A DNA stretch of 12,832 nucleotides, taken from positions 1-12,832 of the forward strand of contig JAWVYO010000069.1 of the NCBI GenBank assembly GCA_033722675.1, read 5' to 3'. Below, piece by piece: positions 6,331 to 12,832 of this stretch. The notes under the pieces were generated by a model. That model had not been told where the DNA came from. It worked only from the letters and a program-made list of their open reading frames with translations, and did no database searches. Every line of letters starts with the position of its first letter. Within the stretch, counting starts at the first letter, position 1. Origin of the DNA: DATHYU01 sp033722675. Its GTDB lineage: Bacteria; Actinomycetota; Acidimicrobiia; Spongiisociales; UBA11373. The position numbers were made by a program, and so were the translations under genes.

Positions 6331-7701
6331 ATGACCGCACGCTCGGTGAAGAACGACGATCGGACGATCTTCGGCTGGGCGATGTACGACTGGGCCAACT
6401 CGGCCTACTCGACGACCATCGCCGGGGCCATCCTGCCGGCCCTCTTCGCCGACGAGATCGTTCCCGACGAGGGCTTCGTCGTGTTCGGTCGGGCCCTCAG
6501 CGGCGAGACGCTGTGGGCGGCCGTCGTGGGGGTCGGCGCGTTCGTGCTCTTCCTCGCCACCCCGGTCCTCGGCGCCATGGCGGACTTCTCTGCCACGAAG
6601 CGGCGGTTCCTGCGGGTCTTCGCCACCGTCGGCGCGCTCGTCAGTGTGCTGCTCGCCCTCATGGGCCCGGGCGACGTCGTCCTGACGTTGAGCCTCTTCC
6701 TCGTGGCGCAGATGGGGTTCGTCGGCGCCAACGTCTTCTACGACGGGTTCCTGCCCGACATCTCCACCGACGCGACGATCGACCGGATCTCGTCGCGGGG
6801 CTTCGCGCTCGGGTACATCGGCGGCGGGGTCCAGCTGCTGGCCGCGGCGGGCATCATCGTGATGCACGAGTCCTTCGGACTGACGGAGGCCGACGCCGCC
6901 CGGGTCGGGATCGCCATGGCCGGACTGTGGTGGCTGGGCTTCGGATGGTGGTCGATGACCAGGTTCCCCGAGACCGGCGTCCGTCAGGCACTCCCCCTCG
7001 ACCTGCGGGGGAAGCGCCCGATCGTGGCCTACACGACGATCGGTCTCCGCCGCACCGGCGCCACCGTCAGACGGCTCCTCGGGTTCCCCCAGCTCCTGCT
7101 CTTCGTCGTGGCCTACATGTTCTACAACGACGGGGTCCAGACCACGATCAACCTCACGGCCGTCTACGCCTCCGACACGCTCGACCTGTCGGCCCAGACG
7201 ATCCTCATCGCCTTCCTCATCGTCCAGTTCATCGCCTTCTTCGGTGCGCTGGGGTTCGGGGTGCTCGCCGACCGCATCGGCACCAAGCAGGCGATCCAGG
7301 CATCCCTGGTCGTCTGGTGCCTGGTGGCGATCGGCGCCTTCGCGCTCCCCGCGAACGCCCCGACACCCTTCTACGGACTCGCCGCCGTGGTCGGCTTCAT
7401 CCTCGGCGGCGTCCAGGCGCTGAGCCGCAGCCTCTACGGGTCGATGATCCCCGAGGAGGCCTCCGCCGAGTTCTACGGCTTCTTCTCCGTCTTCTCGAAG
7501 TTCTCCGCGATCTGGGGGCCGCTGATCTTCGCCGTGATCTCGGCGACGGCCGACTCGGGACGCCCGGCCATCCTCTCGATCATCGCCTTCTTCATCGTCG
7601 GCATGGTGCTCCTCGCCCGGGTCGACGTCGACGAGGCCCGCCGCTCTCGGGCGCGGTGGTCCTTCGAGGCCGACGAGGTCGAGGTCGAGCCCGATCGATG
7701 A
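6331..7701 (+). CDS. MFS transporter, UMF1/Atg22-like family (first of two tandem paralogs)
   Basis: A 456-aa polytopic membrane protein with about 12 predicted hydrophobic segments. The family hallmark is at the N-terminus: FGWAMYDWANSAYSTT (residues 14-29). It also has a loop 2-3 motif GAMADFSATKRR, a loop 8-9 MFS motif GVLADRIGTK (D314), and the conserved C-terminal QALSRSLYGSMIPEEASAEF segment. UMF1 proteins are distant relatives of yeast Atg22, the vacuolar amino-acid effluxer; bacterial substrates are mostly unknown, so amino-acid or metabolite export is only a guess. It ends in an acidic, charged tail (FEADEVEVEVEPDR-like). The paralog starts 37 bp downstream. The ATG at 6331 is supported by alignment with the paralog: the hallmark motif begins at residue 14 in both. 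Confidence 0.9.
   Translation: MTARSVKNDDRTIFGWAMYDWANSAYSTTIAGAILPALFADEIVPDEGFVVFGRALSGETLWAAVVGVGAFVLFLATPVLGAMADFSATKRRFLRVFATVGALVSVLLALMGPGDVVLTLSLFLVAQMGFVGANVFYDGFLPDISTDATIDRISSRGFALGYIGGGVQLLAAAGIIVMHESFGLTEADAARVGIAMAGLWWLGFGWWSMTRFPETGVRQALPLDLRGKRPIVAYTTIGLRRTGATVRRLLGFPQLLLFVVAYMFYNDGVQTTINLTAVYASDTLDLSAQTILIAFLIVQFIAFFGALGFGVLADRIGTKQAIQASLVVWCLVAIGAFALPANAPTPFYGLAAVVGFILGGVQALSRSLYGSMIPEEASAEFYGFFSVFSKFSAIWGPLIFAVISATADSGRPAILSIIAFFIVGMVLLARVDVDEARRSRARWSFEADEVEVEPDR
7413..7487 (+). repeat. 75-bp tract identical to 8821-8895 in the paralogous transporter gene
   Basis: The DNA from 7413 to 7487 matches 8821-8895 base for base, encoding the QALSRSLYGSMIPEEASAEF motif and the residues following it in both transporters. 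Identity stops abruptly on both sides (GT versus AC on the left, C versus G on the right), and flanking codons differ freely at third positions. Confidence 0.9.
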
Positions 7702-7724
7702 GCGCGGGCGGGTCCGGAGCCGGG

Positions 7725-7730
7725 TACGGT
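7725..7730 (+). promoter_or_regulatory. Putative -10 box (TACGGT) of the second UMF1 transporter gene
   Basis: TACGGT ends 8 nt before the GTG at 7739. The 37-bp gap between the transporter genes holds no good ribosome binding site, and the arrangement matches the other leaderless-looking starts in this window. The second gene may therefore have its own promoter in addition to any read-through. Confidence 0.4.
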
Positions 7731-7738
7731 CGAGGCCC

Positions 7739-9100
7739 GTGAGTACCGGGGTCGCGAAGAACGACAGGCGCACGATCTTCGGGTGGGCGATGTACGACTT
7801 CGCCAACTCGGCCTACACGACGACGACCGTGGCCGTGCTGCTGCCGGCGCTCCTCGTCGACGAGATCGTGCCCGAGGAGGGATATCGCCTCTTCGGCGTC
7901 CTCATGGACGGCGAGCAGCTCGGGTCGTTGCTCATCGGGTTCGGAGCGCTCTTCGTCTTCGCCATCAGCCCCATCCTCGGCGCCATCGCCGACTTCTCGG
8001 CCGCCAAGAAGCGGTTCATGCAGGCCTTCGCCTACGGCGGCGGACTCTTCGCGACGCTCATGTACTTCATCACCTCGGGCGACGTCGTGCTCACGATCGT
8101 GCTGTTCCTGGCGGCCCAGACGGGCTTCGTCGGCAGCATCGTCTTCTACGACGGGTTCCTGCCCGACATCTCGACCCCCGACACCATCGATCGCGTGTCC
8201 TCGAAGGGCTTCGCGTTCGGGTATCTGGGCGGGGGGCTCAACTTCCTCATCGCCCTCGTGATCATCTCCCTCGACGAGACGCTCGGCCTCGAGGAGGTCC
8301 ACGCCGCCCGCATCGGCATGCTCTTCGCCGGGGTGTGGTGGCTGGGATTCGCCACCTTCGCCTTCTCCCGCCTCCAGGAGACGGGCGTCGCCCAGCCGCT
8401 CCCCCGCGACGTCGCCCGCCGGGCGCGCCCGATCGCCTACACCATCGTCGGGTTCCGGCGGACGATGGCCACCGCACGCAAGCTGTTCGGGTTCCGTCAG
8501 CTGATGCTCTTCCTCCTCGCCTTCGTCCTGTACAACGACGGCGTCCAGACCGTCATCGCCATCGCCCCCTTCTACGCCAAGGAGACCCTGGACCTCGAGA
8601 CCGAGACCCTGGCCCTCGGCATCCTCATGGTGCAGGCGATCGCGGTCGTGGGCGCGCTGACCTTCGGGAGGATCGCCGGCCGGATCGGCACCAAGCCGGC
8701 CATCCTGTTCTCGATCGCGCTGTGGAGCGTCGTACTCACGGTGGGGTTCTTCGTGCCCGCCGGCTCGCCCCTCGGCTTCTTCGTGCTCGCGGGCCTCATC
8801 GGTCTGGTCCTCGGTGCCACCCAGGCGCTGAGCCGCAGCCTCTACGGGTCGATGATCCCCGAGGAGGCCTCCGCCGAGTTCTACGGCTTCTTCTCGGTCT
8901 TCGAGAAGTTCTCCGCCATCGTCGGACCGTTCATCTTCTTCGCGGTGAACACGATCACGGGTTCGTCGCGCGGCGCGGTGCTGTCCCTGATCGTCTTCTT
9001 CGTGGCGGGCGGGCTCATCCTCGCCCGGGTCGACGTCGAGGAGGCCCGGGCGTCCCGGCTCCGCTGGTCGTTCACGGCCGACGACGCCGACGTCACGTGA
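7739..9100 (+). CDS. MFS transporter, UMF1/Atg22-like family (second tandem paralog)
   Basis: A 453-aa, about 12-TM protein closely similar over its whole length to the preceding gene: FGWAMYDFANSAYTTT at residues 14-29, loop 2-3 motif GAIADFSAAKKR, the FYDGFLPDIS segment, and the QALSRSLYGSMIPEEASAEF block. It differs at the loop 8-9 MFS motif, where the acidic residue is lost: GRIAGRIGTK has Gly at residue 314 where its partner has Asp. The start is GTG, chosen because it aligns with the paralog start and follows the TACGGT box; no ATG gives a comparable N-terminus. The TGA stop overlaps the next GTG (GTGA), coupling it to two small membrane-anchored proteins. A tandem duplication is clear. 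Whether the two proteins act as separate transporters or form a heteromer is unknown. Confidence 0.9.
   Translation: MSTGVAKNDRRTIFGWAMYDFANSAYTTTTVAVLLPALLVDEIVPEEGYRLFGVLMDGEQLGSLLIGFGALFVFAISPILGAIADFSAAKKRFMQAFAYGGGLFATLMYFITSGDVVLTIVLFLAAQTGFVGSIVFYDGFLPDISTPDTIDRVSSKGFAFGYLGGGLNFLIALVIISLDETLGLEEVHAARIGMLFAGVWWLGFATFAFSRLQETGVAQPLPRDVARRARPIAYTIVGFRRTMATARKLFGFRQLMLFLLAFVLYNDGVQTVIAIAPFYAKETLDLETETLALGILMVQAIAVVGALTFGRIAGRIGTKPAILFSIALWSVVLTVGFFVPAGSPLGFFVLAGLIGLVLGATQALSRSLYGSMIPEEASAEFYGFFSVFEKFSAIVGPFIFFAVNTITGSSRGAVLSLIVFFVAGGLILARVDVEEARASRLRWSFTADDADVT
8821..8895 (+). repeat. 75-bp tract identical to 7413-7487
   Basis: Second copy of the identical tract, in the second UMF1 transporter gene. 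See the entry at 7413-7487. Confidence 0.9.
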
Positions 9101-9109
9101 CCGGCCGCC
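9096..9109 (+). repeat. 14-bp direct repeat at a start junction (copy 1; copy 2 at 9452-9465)
   Basis: CGTGACCGGCCGCC occurs at the start of both small genes. In each case it carries the preceding gene's TGA stop, the overlapping GTG start and the first codons (M-T-G-R). It is consistent with the second small gene being a tandem copy of the first together with its coupling junction. Confidence 0.7.
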
Positions 9110-9456
9110 TCGGCCTGGCGATCGGGATCCTGCTGGGGGGCGCGGTCGCGATCGGCATCGTCTTCCGGCTCGCCCACGATCCCCGTGCGTGGTCCGAGCT
9201 CCACTCGTCGACGTCGGACGACGGCATCACCGCCGTCGTCGAACAGGACGCCCGACTCGACGAGGGTCCGACGGCGGTCAGGGTCGTGCTGATCGGCCCC
9301 GAAGGAGACCGCGACGTCTCCCACGTCTTCTTCGTCTCCAACGGCGGAGCACCCCTCCCACCGGACGCCTGCACGACCGCATGGTCCGGGCAGGCGGTCG
9401 CCGTCACGTGCGACGGAGCCCTGCAGGACCCGGCGACGCGCCGGTTCGAGCCGTGA
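9097..9456 (+). CDS. Small single-TM anchored protein of unknown function (first of two paralogs)
   Basis: A 119-aa protein with one hydrophobic segment (about residues 5-23, LGLAIGILLGGAVAIGIVF) preceded by an Arg, then a soluble domain that is probably extracytoplasmic. The domain has T39-S40-x-D42-G43 at its start, a GP...VRVVLIGPEGDRD core, and C92 and C105 with W96 between; the two cysteines could form a disulfide. The GTG start overlaps the transporter stop and its own TGA overlaps the next GTG, so three genes are translationally coupled. I do not recognise the family. It could be an accessory subunit of the UMF1 transporter or an unrelated passenger. It is supported by the coupling, by codon bias and by clear similarity to the next gene. 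Confidence 0.75.
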   Translation: MTGRLGLAIGILLGGAVAIGIVFRLAHDPRAWSELHSSTSDDGITAVVEQDARLDEGPTAVRVVLIGPEGDRDVSHVFFVSNGGAPLPPDACTTAWSGQAVAVTCDGALQDPATRRFEP

Positions 9457-9465
9457 CCGGCCGCC
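9452..9465 (+). repeat. 14-bp direct repeat at a start junction (copy 2)
   Basis: Second copy of CGTGACCGGCCGCC. See the entry at 9096-9109. Confidence 0.7.
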
Positions 9466-9833
9466 GGGCCGCCTGGATCGCGGTCATCGTGATCGTGCTC
9501 GCCGCCGTGGGCGCCGGGCTCGTGGTGCTCTGGGAGTCGTGGGACGACGTCGACACCGGCGCCGGCTTCACGGAGTTCCAGCGTGCCACCTCACCCGACG
9601 GCGAGTGGATGGTCGTTCTCGAGGAGGCGCGGGCGTTCGGATTCGGTCCGAGACGGATCCGGGTCCTCACCGGTCCCGCGAACGGCGACGTCCGGATCCG
9701 CGGGTCGGTGGGCGTCGGCACCGAAGGCGCCTATCTCGTGGGCTGCGGCCTGCGGTGGGCCGAGTCCTCCGTGACGGTGCGGTGCGTCGACGACACGGGC
9801 GGCGAGCACGAGATCACCGTCGGTCCCGACTAG
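9453..9833 (+). CDS. Small single-TM anchored protein of unknown function (second of two paralogs)
   Basis: A 126-aa protein with an N-terminal TM segment (about residues 7-27, rich in Ile and Val) and a soluble domain that aligns with the preceding protein: T46-S47-P-D49-G50, then VVLEEAR, GP..IRVLTGP..GD, and C98-x3-W102-x8-C111. The Cys-to-Trp and Trp-to-Cys spacings are identical to those of the paralog, and overall identity is moderate. The TSPDG opening resembles beta-strand-rich periplasmic domains, but I cannot name the family. The GTG start overlaps the upstream stop (GTGA). The TAG stop at 9831-9833 interlocks with the stop of the convergent hydrolase. No terminator fits in between. 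Confidence 0.75.
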   Translation: MTGRRAAWIAVIVIVLAAVGAGLVVLWESWDDVDTGAGFTEFQRATSPDGEWMVVLEEARAFGFGPRRIRVLTGPANGDVRIRGSVGVGTEGAYLVGCGLRWAESSVTVRCVDDTGGEHEITVGPD

Positions 9834-10639
9834 CCGTCCTTCCACCAGACGACCTTGCGGCCCTCGAACAGCTCGATGATGGACTCGTTCACCCGGTCGG
9901 GTCGCTCCATCGGCGGCAGGTGTCCGGCGCCACGTACGACCATGGACCGGGCGCCGGGGATGGCTTCGGCGAGTCCCGCGATCTCGCCGGGGGGCGTGAT
10001 CGTGTCGTGTTCGCCGCCGAGGACGAGCGAGGGGACGGCCACGGACCGGAGATCGTCGGTGCGGTCGGGGCGATCCCGCATGCCCTCGAGGGCCGCGACC
10101 ATCGTCTCGTACCGGGTGCCCTCGATCATCGAGCGGAGGCGAGCGCGGACGTGCGACGAGGCCTCGGGACCCAGGAGCGAGGGCACGAGGTTCCCCGCGA
10201 GGTGGACGCGGCCGCGCTCGAGGACCTGCTGGATCAGCCGCTCCCGTGAGGCCCTCGCCTCGGCGTCGTCGGCCTTCGCCCTCGTGTCGAGCAGGGTGAG
10301 GCTCCGAACCATCTCTGGCCGGAGGGCGAGGAGCGCCATCGCGACGTACCCGCCCATCGACACCCCCACGATGTCGGCCGAGTCCTCGCCGAGGGCGGTG
10401 ATGAGGGCGGCGACGTCGTCGGCCATCATCTCCATCGAGAGGCTGTCGTCGGTGATCGGCTCCGAACGACCGAAGCCGCGCAGGTCGACGGCGACGCAGC
10501 GCCGGACGTGCCCGAGGCCGGTCAGCTGGTCGAGCCAGACGGTGTGGTCGAGCGGAAAGCCGTGGAGAAAGACGGCGAGGCGGCCTTCGCCGGTCTCGCG
10601 GTAGTAGAGCATGGTCCCGTTGACGCGGGCGAAGGGCAT
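9830..10639 (-). CDS. Alpha/beta-fold hydrolase
   Basis: A 269-aa protein with a complete alpha/beta hydrolase signature: oxyanion-hole HGFP (H26-G27), the VDLRGFGRSE strand, the nucleophile elbow GVSMGG (S94), acid D212 in GGEHDTITPP, and H240 in GAGHLPP. It resembles the 3-oxoadipate enol-lactonase/haloperoxidase-like group, but substrate specificity cannot be read from sequence. I start it at the ATG at 10639 (MPFARVNGTMLYY), which has a GGGGAG ribosome binding site 5 nt upstream. An in-frame start at 10708 would add 23 residues with no counterpart in the family. There is no signal peptide, so it should be cytoplasmic. It is convergent with the small membrane gene (stop codons share CTAG) and divergent from the malic enzyme. 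It ends in an unusual Trp-Trp-Lys tail (VVWWKDG). Confidence 0.88.
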   Translation of the reverse strand: MPFARVNGTMLYYRETGEGRLAVFLHGFPLDHTVWLDQLTGLGHVRRCVAVDLRGFGRSEPITDDSLSMEMMADDVAALITALGEDSADIVGVSMGGYVAMALLALRPEMVRSLTLLDTRAKADDAEARASRERLIQQVLERGRVHLAGNLVPSLLGPEASSHVRARLRSMIEGTRYETMVAALEGMRDRPDRTDDLRSVAVPSLVLGGEHDTITPPGEIAGLAEAIPGARSMVVRGAGHLPPMERPDRVNESIIELFEGRKVVWWKDG

Positions 10640-10644
10640 CCGGT

Positions 10645-10650
10645 CTCCCC
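10645..10650 (-). promoter_or_regulatory. Ribosome binding site of the alpha/beta hydrolase gene
   Basis: GGGGAG on the minus strand lies 5 nt before the ATG at 10639. It decides this start over the longer upstream alternative. Confidence 0.6.
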
Positions 10651-10718
10651 GTGAGCGGTCACCGTCGCATCGGCCGTTCCCGGGGCGACCTTGAGGCACC
10701 GGGCCCACGATCGCTCGC

Positions 10719-10724
10719 TAGCGT
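10719..10724 (+). promoter_or_regulatory. Putative -10 box (TAGCGT) for the malic enzyme gene
   Basis: TAGCGT sits within the 113-bp divergent gap, 28 nt before the ATG at 10753, and overlaps the 8-bp palindrome CGCTAGCG (10716-10723). TTGAGG at 10691-10696 resembles a -35 box, but the spacing (22 bp) is longer than ideal. Unlike the leaderless-looking genes, this one would give a short leader containing a ribosome binding site. Confidence 0.3.
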
Positions 10725-10740
10725 CGGTACGACGGCGAAC

Positions 10741-10746
10741 GGGAGG
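10741..10746 (+). promoter_or_regulatory. Ribosome binding site of the malic enzyme gene
   Basis: GGGAGG lies 6 nt before the ATG at 10753 and supports that start. Confidence 0.6.
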
Positions 10747-10752
10747 CGCTCG

Positions 10753-12832
<2,080 letters not shown>

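Noticed and set aside
7718..7748. Short inverted repeat GGTAC/GTACC around the second transporter start
   Set aside because: Only 5 bp pair and flanking bases mismatch; expected by chance.
6022..7806. Minus-strand open frame of 594 codons
   Set aside because: It is antisense to the first UMF1 transporter and highly acidic, with no recognisable domain. The plus strand has the family hallmark motifs.
7783..9096. N-terminal part of a plus-strand frame running 7783-9456
   Set aside because: Only its last part (from the GTG at 9097) is a real gene. The upstream section is an out-of-frame shadow of the second transporter.
10640..10708. Longer N-terminus for the alpha/beta hydrolase
   Set aside because: The extension (MGPVPQGRPGNGRCDG...) has no counterpart in the fold, and a good GGGGAG site lies just before the ATG at 10639.

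Overview
The window is GC-rich (roughly 70%) bacterial chromosome, almost completely coding, with short or overlapping gene junctions. A mycothiol-family (MDMPI/DinB-like) protein and several starts that look leaderless point to Actinomycetota. My guess is an Acidimicrobiia-like lineage, but the exact placement is inference. I see no RNA genes, insertion sequences, CRISPR array or attachment sites.

Left part (1-5430, minus strand): a tightly coupled four-gene operon, read right to left as nurA > herA > sbcD (Mre11) > sbcC (Rad50, cut by the window edge). The junctions are ATGA (overlap), TAG|GTG (abutting) and GTGA (overlap). This gene content is that of the archaeal DNA-end-resection operon: a HerA hexameric translocase with its NurA nuclease, and the Mre11-Rad50 nuclease/ATPase. 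Here it sits in what looks like an actinobacterium. The HerA protein has a non-canonical P-loop.

Middle part (5493-9833, plus strand): a divergently transcribed MDMPI/DinB-like protein, then two tandem paralogous 12-TM transporters of the UMF1/Atg22-like MFS family. These are followed by two small, translationally coupled, single-TM proteins that are also paralogs of each other and keep an identically spaced Cys-Trp-Cys pattern. The two transporter genes share one perfectly identical 75-bp tract, which suggests gene conversion.

Right part: an alpha/beta hydrolase on the minus strand (9830-10639), whose stop codon interlocks with that of the last small gene in a shared CTAG. Divergent from it is a MaeB-type malic enzyme with a phosphotransacetylase-like C-terminal domain (10753 to the window end, truncated).

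Regulation: four gene starts (nurA, the MDMPI-like gene and both transporters) lack a convincing Shine-Dalgarno but have a TANNNT hexamer 7-9 nt upstream of the start codon, the geometry expected of leaderless transcripts. The hydrolase and malic enzyme genes instead have purine-rich ribosome binding sites.
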